DNA of 64,000 bases from positions 1,530,001-1,594,000 of the forward strand of contig CALNXK010000073.1 of assembly GCA_942486035.1 (NCBI GenBank). Reading direction: 5' to 3'. The notes beneath the pieces were generated by a model. That model had not been told where the DNA came from and made no database searches. It saw only the letters and a program-made list of their open reading frames with translations. This document shows, one piece after another, positions 1-10,334 of this stretch (position 1 is the stretch's first letter; each line of letters starts with the position of its first letter). The translations under genes and the position numbers were made by a program. The DNA is from Porites lobata (Eukaryota; Cnidaria; Anthozoa; Scleractinia; Poritidae).

Positions 1-215
1 ACCCTTCGATCCTCTTATGTAAGGAAACCCAAGACAGTCTTTGATTCTCGACTCCACATCGTGGATTCGGGATTTTTGTCAGTGGAACTTGGATCGCGTA
101 TAGTGCAATTCGTTGAGCTGTATTGCAGATTCCAAAGTCTAGAATTCCAGATTCCACAAGCAAAATTTTCTGGGCTTGCGGAATTGGGATTCCTTTGTAT
201 GAGGCGTCGACGTCG
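1..215 (+). repeat. GGATTCC-rich dispersed repeat, copy 1
   Basis: This stretch is rich in 'gattcc' and 'ggattc' motifs and shares an ordered block of sequence with two other places in the window: 31125-31365 (same orientation) and about 21815-22000 (opposite orientation). All three share 'ccaaagtc/gcccagaattcc' followed by 'caagcaaaattttc' and a junction to 'gaattgggattcc'. It is a dispersed non-coding repeat of about 200 bp and shows no reading frame. The left end may lie outside the window. Confidence 0.6.
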
Positions 216-769
216 ATTTTTATGACTTCTGTATAAAAACGTACAAAACTAATCTCATTGACTTATCATTTATACATCCGTATAATCTTGACGAACGAAA
301 TCTCACAAAGTAAGACATCATCCCGTGATATAATTTATAGCAGATTCAGAAAAGCATTAAAACTTTGTTCCTACTTAGTGAACAGTTCAAGGCAATGAGA
401 GTTTACTTTAGCGACCCAGTCCTAGAAGCTTGCTTCTGATTGGCCAGAAAACCTTTTCTGGCCAATGAGAAGCAAGGAAGCCAGATGTGTCTGGAACTGG
501 TTTGCTAAAAGTAAATGCGTAGAGCCCTTGGGCTTCTCCCGTAAATACCTCGCGCCGTTGGCATGGCTTCCCCTGGGTCTAAGCACTCGCTACAACAAGG
601 AGCAACGACTCTATTCCTATAGCTTTACAAAACTCTCACGTTTCTTTTCGTAGAAAATGTCTCGACCGATGTTTTTGGTGAAAGCTCATGGAATTGCTCT
701 GGTCAGCCTTCAGCTGGATGGTCGAGCGAATGCAACACGTCGTCAGGTTAGAGATAAACTAACATCAAA

Positions 770-1212
770 GCCAGGACTTCGAGCCTGGACTCGAGCTAGG
801 ACTTCGAGCCGGGACCTCGAGGCTGGATTCGAGCCAGGACTCCAGTTAGGACTTTTCTAATCTTTTTGTAAGCAAAGAAATGAAGAAATAAAAATAATTA
901 ATAAACAAAACTAAAATAAAAGCAACAAAAAGGAGTCCTAACCTAACTCGTAACCTCCTAACCCTAGCCCTAACCCTAACGGTAACCTAACCCCAACCCT
1001 AACCCTAACTTAACGCTAACTCTAACCTAAACCTAATCCTAACCCTAACCCTAACTCGATCTTCCCTTCCATAATTGTCACGAAAACCCTCCTCTTAATG
1101 GTCATGGGACTTGCAGGACGTAAAAATGGAGGGAAAGCGAAAGATTGTCGCGTCCTGAGTCGAGTCCTGGCTCAAAATCCTGGCTCGAGTCCAGGCATGA
1201 GTACTGGCTCGG
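770..1212. repeat. Inverted GGACTCGAGCC arrays bounding a telomere-like tract
   Basis: From 770 to 845 a degenerate unit close to 'ggacttcgagcct' is repeated about five times in a row. From about 1150 to 1212 the same unit appears in the opposite orientation ('gagtcctggctc', 'ctcgagtccagg'). The two arrays face each other around an AT-rich spacer and the telomere-like tract at 938-1054. The layout suggests a mobile element with repetitive inverted termini. A 67-residue open frame at 657-860 covers the left array and is probably a by-product of the repeat. Confidence 0.5.
938..1054 (-). repeat. Interstitial telomere-like (TTAGGG)n tract
   Basis: About 115 bp consists of CCCTAA hexamers and one- or two-base variants (ccctagccctaaccctaac, ctaaccccaaccctaac), the complement of the metazoan TTAGGG telomere repeat. 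It is degenerate and has unique sequence on both sides, so it is an internal tract and not a chromosome end. Confidence 0.85.
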
Positions 1213-1547
1213 TATATAGGCATCCTCGTCAGGTTATGGTAAATACACATGTTTAATAAAGCCTAAGCGAGAAAAAGTAGTGTAATAGGAATGTGTTTGT
1301 CTATTCGTAAAGTGGATTCTCGATTCTTGCTATAACAAGGCACCAGGAGACTGACAAGGTCCGCTCATTGTAACTGGAGAACGTTTTATCGAAAACTTTT
1401 TTTTGTACATTTTACACATGTGATTGAAGCGAATAATACCGTTCGTTTTACCGTTGTCTTTATTAATAAGGGTTCATGTTATTTCAAAGTTTCACTGAGT
1501 GAAACAAAATAATGAAAGTTGCCCTAATGTAACTTTTTTAAATTTAG

Positions 1548-1944
1548 ATTCAAATCCAGCTTTTTTAATCGTTGGAACAGAAGATGTTCTTCTCAAAATT
1601 GACCTGCGAAACACATCAAGGAGAACGAACCTTCAAGTCAAGAACGTAGTGTCACTGGACTTTAGTTCCGATGAAAACATGGTTTACTGGTCAAACAAGA
1701 AAGAGATAAATCAGCTCTCTCTACAAACCGGCATCAGTGAGGTCATACCTTTTCATCACAATGACGGCAGCTCTGTGCCATTCCCAGAAGGCCTTGCAGT
1801 TGATTGGATAAGTGATAAATTGTACTGGACTGATGCCAAGCGAGACGCCATTTACGTGGGAAATTTGCGCAACGGCAGAAAAGTGACAATTATCAAAGGA
1901 AAGCTTGATTCACCAAAGGCCATAGTCGTCAGTCCTTCAAGCGG
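1548..1944 (+). CDS. Gene A propeller exon 1 (YWTD blades 1-3)
   Basis: The acceptor is 'ttttttaaatttag' and the donor 'gttagt'. The exon starts in phase 1, ends in phase 2, and at 397 bp equals gene B's matching exon in length. The translation has the LDL-receptor class B signatures M-V-Y-W-S-N-K and K-L-Y-W-T-D-A, with the linking G-L-A-V-D-W and S-P-K-A-I-V that typify LRP beta-propellers. These blades form half of a six-bladed extracellular ligand-binding propeller. No stop interrupts it; an upstream open frame from 1499 runs into the intron and is not used. Confidence 0.85.
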
Positions 1945-2687
1945 GTTAGTTAAACAGATGACCATAGAATTGTGCCCAACAGAACGAAATTTGATTCCCA
2001 ATTTTTTTTTTTCAAATATTACAGCAACACAGTAACATAGTTGTTGGGAATGGTACTGCCCTTGCTACGACATGCACAAATGGTTAGATTCCCGAAGTAG
2101 CCTTTTTGGGGGAAAAAATTCCAAGGCTCCTTCGCACTACACTCTCACTTATCTGACTCTTGTGGGAACTTAGAAGCAGGGAGCTTAAGCAACGAAGACG
2201 ACGACGGCAGTGAAAACGTCGCTAAAAATTAATTTGCGTCTTTTTAAAATTTATGGCGTCTATTTGGACCCACTCAATATCTCAAATGCAGGCGTTTTTC
2301 TATGGAGTTGAATCCTTAAGGACTTTATCCAAGTTAAAAAGAGAAGGGAAAATTCGTCTAAATATGCTCACGTCCTCCATAAAACGTCACATTTGGAGGT
2401 TTCACGTTGTAGTCGTGCAGTAGACGTCAAAGAAATGTACTTAGAGTCCCGCTCATGTCCATTCTTATTGTGCACGTTGATGTCAAGTAATTAGTATAGG
2501 TAATCACATGATTTCCAGTGCAATTTGGAATAAATAAGCTTTGGAATAAATAAATAGTATTAATAAGTAATCACATGATTTTTCTCGTGCAATTTGGAAT
2601 AAGCGCTTGTAAATTTTTCAAAGACCACCAAAAGTGCACGAGCCGGTAGGGTGAGTGCACTTTGTGGTCTTTGAAAAATTTACAAGC

Positions 2688-2721
<34 letters not shown>

Positions 2722-5700
2722 GTGATTACTTATTAATAATATGCACGAAAAACATAACTTCAACAACAAACTTTGACAGCGCGCACATTTTTGGTTCATT
2801 CAACTGATTGGCTGAAACATACTACTACCTTTGTGAAATTCAAACTTTTTCAAGACCCTTTAAAAATCATTCAGCTAAGAACATGAAAATGTGCAAGGAT
2901 TGATTTTACACCAGCCTGTTAAAGATAACTTCGTTTACAATAATCAGCAAAAGTTAGTGTTTTTAGAATCATCAGTCCTCGATTATGAAAGCTCGGCGTT
3001 TAGATACAAAAAGTATACGGAAGGAAAATAGAAGGAAACACTTCGAGCGGCCTAAGATGAAAGACAGTATAAATTGCTGATCGAGTTGTTTAAGATGTTT
3101 AACAACTGTTCATCATTGTCTGTTCCTGAGACCCCATTATTGCTGGATTCATGAAGAAATCTTTGAGGTTTAAAACCCGAAAATGAAGGAGGCAATTTGT
3201 TCTCTTTCGACGGTGCCATCGATGGGCGAGTGGAGCCACAGTTGCTTGGATGTCGGAAATAGCCAATATTTGTTTTTTTTTTTCTCAAAATTTCATTTGG
3301 ATTTGCAAGAGAGTTGTCGTCGCTCTTCTTCGTCGGCTTCATCGTAGTCGTTGAGGAAATTTATACTTCTGTGGCCCGTGACTTTGGCGATATCTGAGCG
3401 TACAATGTTTTCTTTCTTCAGCTTGGTTACTGTTGTTTTTCTTGCACTATGATTCGTAAACTTTTTTCTCACTTACCTCAAGGCTAGTACGAGCTATGGG
3501 TTGTTTTCATTATGTTACTTATCGTATTTTCGCCCTTTGGTTTAATTTGAACGAGATATTTGTCATTAAATTTACGGTTTCGTTTACTACTGTGGTAGAA
3601 AGAACCAGACCATCGCACGTTTTCATAGAGGTCTTCGCTCGACAAAAAAACTTAAAGAGAGCAACCGGACACCCTTCTCCTCCACAACATACGTGGCTTG
3701 AAATCCCTGTTATTATGATGGAAAACTTGTATCTTTGTTCATCTAATGCCTAAGAAGTGTTGCTATCATGACTTGCATGTGGCTGTAACCGTTTTTTTCC
3801 TTACTTTTTTCTTAACTTCAGCGTAGTCTGTTTTAAGTAGCAAGTTTAGTTTCTCTGGCTCATTTTCCTCGATTTTGTTGACAGTATTTTTTTCTCTTAG
3901 CACCACATTTTCGATACATTAAGCCAGAAAGACGTATACTTTTCACTATTTTTGGCTTTTTGGAATATTTTTTTACTGTTCTTTTATTGTTTTGCATGCA
4001 AAATCAAATAGTTAATTTCTGAAAACCAGGGCCATTTTCTTAAATTTTGTTATTAAAACAGCTCTTATCTGATTGGTTCTCGTTGGTTTCTTTTGTGTTT
4101 TCAGCTAATCAGAAACCATTTGTAATTTGCACTCGTGTTACAGGAGAACTATCTCAGCCAATCAGAACTGAGTAATTTTTTCGTGTATATTATTAAGATG
4201 GAAAAACAAGGCTTAGCAGACAAGCTCTTATCATTTGCCGTATGTTTTTCTCACAGCTACATTTACTGGACGAACTGGGGCCAAGCGCCTTATATTGAAC
4301 GTGCGAGACTGGACGGCACCGAAAGAAGAGCACTTGTCTACAATGGTATCAAGTTCCCAAACGGCCTAGCTGTTGACGAGTTAGACAAGAAACTTTTCTG
4401 GGCCGGGACAGACGACAATAAACACGGAATTATCGAGGCTGTATCTCTGGATGGTTTAAACCGCAGCGTCATATTCTACGAACAGGGCTACCATCCATTT
4501 TGCTTGGATACCTTTGAAGACTATGTTTACTGGGCTGACTGGGGCGAAATGCGATTTTGCGCATCAAATCTCTCGGGGGTGATGCAGAGGTGATTATTGA
4601 CGGCTTAAACAAGCCAATGGGATTGAAAATTCTTCACCCACGTGAAGCAAGGCCAGGTACGTATTCTGATACATACAGTAGAAAGACGTTCATCATCTCT
4701 TGGGTTTTTTCTTTGTTTTCGTTACCTATAAAAATCTTCCTTATTTAAATTTCTTCTCTCTCAAAAGGAGGGAAGAGAGGGACTCCTAGCAAAGAGTTTG
4801 TAGCGGTTTTTCGTCGAGTAATGCAGCAATGTTGGGCTTTTCAAAACCTTCACTTTGTTTGATTACACAAGTTCCAGATGGCCTGGAGCTTTCGAGTATT
4901 ACGTTTATTACTTCGTCTTTCCTTTGACGTAGGATGTTGTTCATTTTTCACTCTAGGCAATTCTTGTGATAAAAACAATGGCGACTGTGAGTACCTTTGT
5001 CTATCTATCCTTCAAAAACAAAGATGCTTTTTGCAAGGAGGGAATGAAATTAAAAGAAAATGGAAAAATTGTGAGAAATACAAACTTCAAGGTAAGTCAT
5101 GCTTGTGACCAGTTCATTGGATTTCAATAGTTTTTATCGCTCTTATACCGCATGTCTTTACATTACACCTATTGCCTTCACTGCTTCGTGTCTGCTTAGT
5201 GGGTGGCGGTTTTTTTCCCCCACCTTTGCTGAAGAGATATTTAGTTTATTATATATTGGCAGATCTTGAAAATAAAGTTCGTCAGCTTTGGTGGCCAAAT
5301 TTTCTCCAACCAAATCCGACTCTGTGTTTATCTCCTCAGCAAACAAGTGCGCCGCCACGCAGAGCTCTTGGTCACGCAATGCAAGGTTTTCAGCGTCCTT
5401 CTTACCGAAAAAATGGCTTGATATAAAAGGACAAATAGTCCGTGAAGGCAAATCCAGTCATAAATCTGTCAAGGGAACGTTTTTGTATAATCCTTCCCCG
5501 TAATTAAGTATTCGACGATAGTATTGCGGTGTCGTGAGCACTGTCTTAGCGATGCAAACGTAGATAACGAGATACCTTCGTATTTTTCTTGATAATCTGA
5601 AATTCATCTATTTGTTTCCCATCTAAGGAGAGGAGAAGAATGGTGAATCATTGGATTTCAACACTCCAATCTTCATCATAGTTATGCTGCTGCTTACGTT

Positions 5701-6815
5701 CGTAGCTGTTTATTTTGCATTGAAGAAACGCCCCTCGTGCTCTAGACCCGCTGATCCACCCCGGGTACCACGCGCGAAAAGGGCGAATGATAAGGGGGTC
5801 ATAGATGAAGGAATAGAGGAGGAGCTTCCCACAGACCAAACGGAACTTATGGTTGCGGAATCGCAACCAAATAATGAGTCACCTGATTCAAACCAACAAC
5901 TTTGTAGTTCTGAAGCATCTGGAGTATGCGCATCGCCAGTGAAGGTGAGATCGGCAAAATATTGCTTGTAACAGCATAACCCTGTTGGTATTAAACTAAA
6001 ACCACTGCTAAAAGCAACAGCCCATTTTACAGTTGCTGGTAGAGGCAAAGCTGGTGTTGACTTTGTCTTATTAAAACCCGTCCTTTTTTCCTATGTAATT
6101 GTTGCCTTTTATGTTAAATAGTAGTATCTAGGAGGTATGTGTAAAAATAATGTTAATCCCTCGCATTCATTCCTAGGCGTGTGGTTGCCATGCGCACAAC
6201 TGTTAAGTGGTCCATTGGTTAAGATCCGTACTTTTTAGGAATTGTTTCGGGAAGACAAGATGAATACTACAACAAAAACGAAGGAAATTGTAGGCTTCTA
6301 AAAATACTTTTCTTTTTTAAGTACTTTTCAGAACTTGATCAGTGAATTTATCAGTAGAAAATAGTTATGTACAGTTGTCAATTACAAAGTAACTTTAATT
6401 TAACACATTTGCGTAGCGAGCAAAAACTAACTCTTGCAACTTTTTTCTTTAATGTTGAGTTATCTGCTTTCTATTTTAAAATTAAATCCTGCTACTTAAG
6501 AGAAATTATTTACGATAACTCTTAGACCGTGTTCTAGTGTCGTAAATTTTCCGGCTTCAGTCAAAGAAAAAGAAATTGTTGCACTTCAGGACAAATTATA
6601 TAGATGTGTTCTGACCATAATAATAACATTTTTTCCTTTGGTTACAGAGAGATGTAGTGGTTCACATGCACATGAACACGGTGACCATGAACACAGTGAA
6701 CACAATGAACATGAATATGAATACAACCAATAACGTGGAACTTCAACAAAGTGGCGGAGTGACTGTCGTAGGAGACGAGGCGAAAATCAATTATCATCAG
6801 CCTTCTCAAAGTTGA
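1548..6815 (+). CDS. Receptor gene A, 3' part: YWTD propeller, EGF, TM and RHIM-like tail
   Basis: Five exons fit one gene model: 1548-1944 (propeller blades 1-3), 4257-4656 (blades 4-6), 4957-5091 (EGF-like), 5628-5944 (transmembrane) and 6648-6815 (tail and stop). All have AG/GT borders. Intron phases run 2, 1, 1, 0 and match gene B exon for exon. The product would be a type I membrane receptor of the LDL-receptor-related class with a short cytoplasmic tail. Exons for the signal peptide, Ig and LDLa modules are expected upstream and are not in the window. Propeller exon 2 carries a one-base frameshift near 4549, so the locus is either a recent pseudogene or has an assembly error there. The ligand is unknown. 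Confidence 0.75.
2183..2492 (+). mobile_element. MITE family 'GACGACGGCAACGGC', copy 1
   Basis: Three places share the same ordered blocks: a start near 'gagcttaagcaacga..gacgacggcagtgaaaacgt', a middle with 'gacgtcctccataaaacg', then 'ttcacgtcgtagtcgtgca'. The others are about 29480-29725 (partial) and 34597-34944. The best-preserved copy (34597-34944) ends in 'ccgttgccgttgtcgttgct', roughly the inverse of its start, so terminal inverted repeats are likely. No coding capacity is seen. Confidence 0.6.
2499..2738. mobile_element. Foldback/MITE palindrome
   Basis: Arms of about 80 bp (about 2559-2638 and 2652-2738) are near-perfect inverted copies. One reads 'gtaatcacatgatttttctc' and the other 'gagaaaaatcatgtgattac'. 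The loop of about a dozen bases contains 'ccggtaggg'. A partial direct copy of the left arm start sits just before it at 2499-2540. The structure could form a long hairpin and is typical of a foldback MITE. Confidence 0.8.
3052..3342 (-). CDS. Antisense open frame, 96 residues, unknown
   Basis: An ATG-initiated frame on the minus strand encodes a hydrophilic, Ser/Asn/Pro/Lys-rich peptide with no domain I recognise. It contains a run of eight A-T base pairs coding Lys-Lys-Lys. It lies in gene A's propeller intron, antisense to the gene, near other mobile-element debris. It may be the N-terminal remnant of a transposon protein or a chance frame; nothing in the sequence decides. Confidence 0.2.
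   Translation of the reverse strand: MKPTKKSDDNSLANPNEILRKKKTNIGYFRHPSNCGSTRPSMAPSKENKLPPSFSGFKPQRFLHESSNNGVSGTDNDEQLLNILNNSISNLYCLSS
4257..4656 (+). CDS. Gene A propeller exon 2 (blades 4-6), frameshifted
   Basis: The acceptor 'tgtttttctcacag' and donor 'gtacgt' bound the exon; it enters in phase 2 and leaves in phase 1 like gene B's. It encodes Y-I-Y-W-T-N-W, K-L-F-W-A-G-T and Y-V-Y-W-A-D-W motifs plus the family signature R-A-R-L-D-G-T-E-R. After W-G-E-M near 4549 the frame breaks: the original frame reaches TGA at about 4591, while the conserved continuation lies in another frame from about 4550 on. By comparison with gene B a single base appears to be missing. The downstream splice donor and later exons remain intact. 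Confidence 0.8.
4957..5091 (+). CDS. Gene A EGF-like exon
   Basis: A phase 1-1 exon of 135 bp follows acceptor 'ttcactctag' and ends at 'gtaagt'. It codes an EGF-like module of the type that follows YWTD propellers in LRPs, with S-C-D-K-N-N-G-D-C-E-Y-L-C at its start. Only five cysteines are present; the Cys expected two residues after the fourth (C-x-C) is replaced (C-F-L), leaving an odd number. Gene B shows the same loss at that position. Confidence 0.75.
5628..5944 (+). CDS. Gene A transmembrane and juxtamembrane exon
   Basis: The exon follows acceptor 'ttcccatctaag' in phase 1 and ends in phase 0 at 'gtgaga'. It encodes a short acidic stalk (E-E-K-N-G-E-S), one strongly hydrophobic helix (P-I-F-I-I-V-M-L-L-L-T-F-V-A-V-Y-F) and a K-K-R stop-transfer signal, then about 70 polar cytoplasmic residues rich in Glu, Ser and Asn. 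This fixes a type I topology with the propeller outside. Confidence 0.8.
6648..6815 (+). CDS. Gene A last exon: cytoplasmic tail with RHIM-like motif
   Basis: The exon starts after 'tttggttacag' in phase 0 and codes 55 residues before TGA. The first half is a low-complexity M-N-T/V-N-T repeat. The second half, N-T-T-N-N then V-E-L-Q-Q-S-G-G-V-T-V-V-G-D then I-N-Y-H-Q-P, is nearly identical to the end of gene B. The alternating hydrophobic, Gly-centred layout resembles RHIM-type amyloid motifs (S-x-G-[IV]-Q-[IV]-G-x-x-N-x-M), with one extra residue before the key Gly and Ala/Ile at the Asn/Met positions. The resemblance is my reading and is not established. Confidence 0.8.
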   Translation, partial: RDVVVHMHMNTVTMNTVNTMNMNMNTTNNVELQQSGGVTVVGDEAKINYHQPSQS

Positions 6816-7947
6816 AGTAATACTTCTACGAAAACTGCCTCTCATTATTGAGAGTCAAAACGCCTTAATACGGAGGATCAAAGGGACAGCCCAACTATCC
6901 GCATCACGGAGCTGTCCCTGATTACAGGAGGACAGATTGAATGAAGTTTGGTATCCTCGGAGCACACAACGAGAACTGTACGTAAAAACAGGGTCCTTAA
7001 TATTAGAGAGCTCTAAGTGTGGGAGGAGAGGGGGTTCCAATGTTAAAGCTACAACTGATAAGTTTGATTCGATGCGTACTTTTTCAGAAAAGGTAGTGAA
7101 AAGTCCTCTCCTGCTGTTTACAGAATCGCATGAGTACCCACCTATTCTGTATTTCCGGTACTTGCTTGGTCGATATTTTCCGTCCTTGGGGAATTCCCAT
7201 ATATGGGCTCAGTATATGAGGATGTGCCACTCAACAGGGTATGCTGTTATTGCCCCTCTCCCTATTATAGACGTAGAGAGATTATAAAGCTTGGCGAGTG
7301 TTTCTCGAACGTGATATCTGATACATGTGGATAAGAAGTAACAGCGGAAGAAACTTTTTGGGGGTGCAGACGAAAACAGATACGTTTGCGCGAGAATCGT
7401 TGGTTTCACATGACGTCACTAAAATTCAAACTAGAAAACTATCGATCTCACCAAGATTTTACTTTCACGGTGTATTAGGGCAGCTGAAAACTAATTTTCA
7501 TACAAATTTTCGCTTCAAAAGGGTTCTTGCTTTTGTGATAGAGTACGTGCGTGACGCGGGATTTACATGACGGCCAGGAGAGTTGTCATGTAGATTAAAA
7601 AAATTACTTATTTCCGGGAATTTTGCTATCTAAACAGTTTATGTATTAGAAAAAGTATTACTTTTATGTTTATGATTTCCTCGAAGAATGGTTTCACGTT
7701 TTTGTAGCAAAACTCGGTAACAGATTTTTCTGTTGGTTTCCGTCCGCCATGTTGGTGATCATCCGGATGAGTACCAGCATGGTGTCTCCATACAAATCTC
7801 TATAAATTTGGGAAAAACATTTCTTCGGATATCTCGTATTCAAAATATTCCTCTGACCTGAATTTTGGCGAGGGTCTTTGCATACTTACCTCCTTTCATT
7901 TCCCAGATTCTGGACTTTATCTATTGAACGGTCTTCATTTTTATTTG

Positions 7948-7980
<33 letters not shown>

Positions 7981-8133
7981 GCTATAAGTGATGCGTTTTA
8001 TAGTCAACAATAGTCTTCGACCCATGTGAAGGAAAATGTACCGGAGAGGATCCCTTTTTAACCTAGCAGCGTTGCTGATATTTGATTTTAGCCACGTAAG
8101 AGAGCATATTTATACCCTAAATTTTATATATAT
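6816..8133. other. 3' flank of gene A with transposon fragment
   Basis: The region downstream of the gene A stop contains its 3' UTR, with no clear poly(A) signal, and from about 7370 to 7940 a transposon fragment described separately. Two short palindromic patches near 6870-6930 surround 'ggacagc..gctgtcc'. No exon is recognisable. Confidence 0.5.
7370..7940 (-). mobile_element. Fragment of the transposon family seen at 62170 and 28568
   Basis: Blocks of this stretch match, in reverse complement, the 62640-63160 part of the right-hand transposon copy. They include 'ttcatacaaattttcgcttc', the 'atcatccggatgag' block before 'gtctccatacaaatctctat', and 'cttacctcctttcatttccc'. Termini are not visible, so it is a partial, inverted copy. 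Confidence 0.65.
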
Positions 8134-9632
8134 ATTTAACAATTATTCTTTGAAATCGGGGTGAATAGTGGCAAAATATTTACCGAGCCGCGAAAGCGGC
8201 GAGGTAAATATTCCCAAAGCCACTATTCACCGAGATTGAGAAGAATAATTGTTTTAGTATATACACACGAAGTGATCTCAACAAAATCAGAAAGGAAACC
8301 ATTCAAAAGTAGGATTTGATTGACAGATCAAATCACGCGTAAGTTTAAAAATAGATCTTTGCAGAATTTTCAAACATGGCAATTCACAAGTTTACTCATT
8401 TCGCAAACAACAGCGTAATGGCTTCAATGGAATCGCTAAAAGTTTGAACTGTTTCCTTACCTGAGAAAAAAAGTAGAGCTGTGTTGTTTTCTGTTGACTC
8501 GCCAAGTTTATAGCCAAAAGGGCATGTTGTGTCGTTCTTCGCATGAAGTGCTGACAAAAATGGCGGCTCGGTTGCTCGAGGTAACAGGTCGTCTTCCTGT
8601 ATCATTCTTTTTCCTGTTTACTTGAAATGTAGAATTTCTGCAAACATTTCCTTTTAAATTTGTTTGTCATAAATAAACTTCGATTTTTGAGCCAAAATTC
8701 CAGTGCAAACTCGTTAAAAGATGCAGAGCCAATATATATATTTAGTATATACACACTCAGTGATCTTGGTGATTTAAGCAATCTGATTGGTTCGCTATCT
8801 CGGACTATTCAACAATATTCACCTCCTAGCGAGTGGATAATGTGTGAGCTCGGTGTTTTTCCCGTTTTTTTTAGAGAACGATCTTTTAAAAGTCGACAAA
8901 AACTTAGGGCTGACTTTTTTTTTAAGGCAAGAAAAGACTTGGAAGGATTCAATACGGCGTTTTTCAATTTACTGTAGCAGGAGTTTTGTGCTCGATGGAT
9001 TGTTTACAACTCCCGTGTATTCGCGTAGAAGAAGCCGTTTCGTGAACTCAGCGTTTTCTAAGAAGAAAATTTTGGCTCAAAAATCGAAGTTTATTTATGA
9101 CAAACAAATTTAAAAGGAAATGTTTGCAGAAATTCTATATTTCAAGTAAACAGGAAAAAGAATGATACAGGAAGACGACCTCTTACCTCGAGCAACCGAG
9201 CCGCCATTTTTGTCAGCACTTCATGCGAAGAACGACACAACATGCCCTTTTGGCTATAAACTTGGCGAGTCAACAGAAAACAACACAGCTCTACTTTTTT
9301 CTCAGGTAACGAAACAGTTCAAACTTTTAGCGATTCCATTGAAGCCATTACGCTGTTGTTTGCGAAATGAGTAAACTTGTGAATTGCCATGTTTGAAAAT
9401 TCTGCAAAGATCTATTTTTAAACTTACGCGTGATTTGATCTGTCAATCAAATCCTACTTTTGAATGGTTTCCTTTCTGATTTTGTTGAGATCACTTCGTG
9501 TGTATATACTAAAACAATTATTCTTCTCGATCTCGGTGAATAGTGGCTTTGGGAATATTTACCTCGCCGCTTTCGCGGCTCGGTAAATATTTTGCCACTA
9601 TTCACCTCGATTTCAAAGAATAATTGTTAAAT
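8134..9632. mobile_element. 1.5 kb foldback element with ~565 bp inverted arms
   Basis: The left arm (8134-8701) and right arm (9069-9632) are near-identical inverted copies beginning 'atttaacaattattc'. Each arm tip contains a second, smaller hairpin around 'accgagccgcgaaagcggcg'. Both arms carry the same open frame starting M-I-Q-E-D-D-L-L-P-R: minus strand 8396-8605 and plus strand 9162-9374. The frames differ after residue 46 because of a one-base difference in a T run. The spacer holds A/T-rich sequence and another partial palindrome. No transposase domain is recognised, so this is probably a non-autonomous element. Confidence 0.85.
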
Positions 9633-9725
9633 GTATACTCTCTATAAAAATTGATGTCATGGTATTTTCGTTTGCCTTCGAGGTAATAATACATAGCAAA
9701 TATATAGTTTCAGTGAACATGATAT

Positions 9726-10190
9726 AATGTGAAGGCTCTCCTGTACAGTATTTTGATCCAGTTTTTTTAAAGCAATTTCTATTTCTCCAAATGTTTTGAA
9801 AAACTGACTGAAATATTTCCATAAATGGGTAGATATGTTTATATTGTTTTCTATATTGTAGGTACATTTAGATAAGATTTTTCAATATAGGACACATGTG
9901 CTGTTAACGCCATTTGAAGTTCAAAATTCGAATTTTTAAATTCGCTGATTTATTTTTTTTCTTAATTGTAGTTTTTTTTGTGCTCCTTTCTTTGACTACT
10001 GAACAAATGTGAGGAATACGAAAATTGTTCAGTATATTTTGATCCAGTTTTTTTAAAAACAATTTCTATTTCTCCAAATGTTTTGAAAAACTCACTGAAA
10101 TATTTCCATAAATGGGTAGATATGTTTATAGTGTTTTGTATATTGTAGGTATATTTAAATAAGATTTTTCAATATAGGACACAGCTGAAT
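9726..10190 (+). repeat. Two direct ~160 bp repeats
   Basis: The block 'cagtattttgatccagtttt' through 'ttcaatataggacac' occurs at about 9744-9895 and again at about 10030-10183, with only scattered differences. About 130 bp of unrelated sequence separates the copies. It is a local direct duplication; no coding frame runs through both copies. Confidence 0.75.
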
Positions 10191-10334
10191 TGTGTTTTTC
10201 CAGTTTTGTTTTCACTCATAATATATTGATTCACATAAAATTTGTGCGTAGCTGGCTACGCAAACAAAGGTATATTACTTGTTGTTAAAAACGGTAGCTT
10301 TACTTTCCAAATTTAACAGAATGATAGCCTCCTT

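Larger units (their letters stand above)
1945..4256 (+). other. Gene A propeller intron with mobile-element debris
   Basis: This 2.3 kb intron separates the two propeller half-exons. It holds a MITE copy at about 2183-2492, a foldback element at 2499-2738 and an antisense open frame at 3052-3342. The remainder (about 3350-4250) is AT-rich; I recognise nothing in it. Confidence 0.7.

Noticed and set aside
5158..5451. 97-residue antisense frame in gene A's EGF-to-TM intron
   Set aside because: The composition is plausible, but it overlaps several frames on the other strand and has no domain or conservation in the matching intron of gene B.
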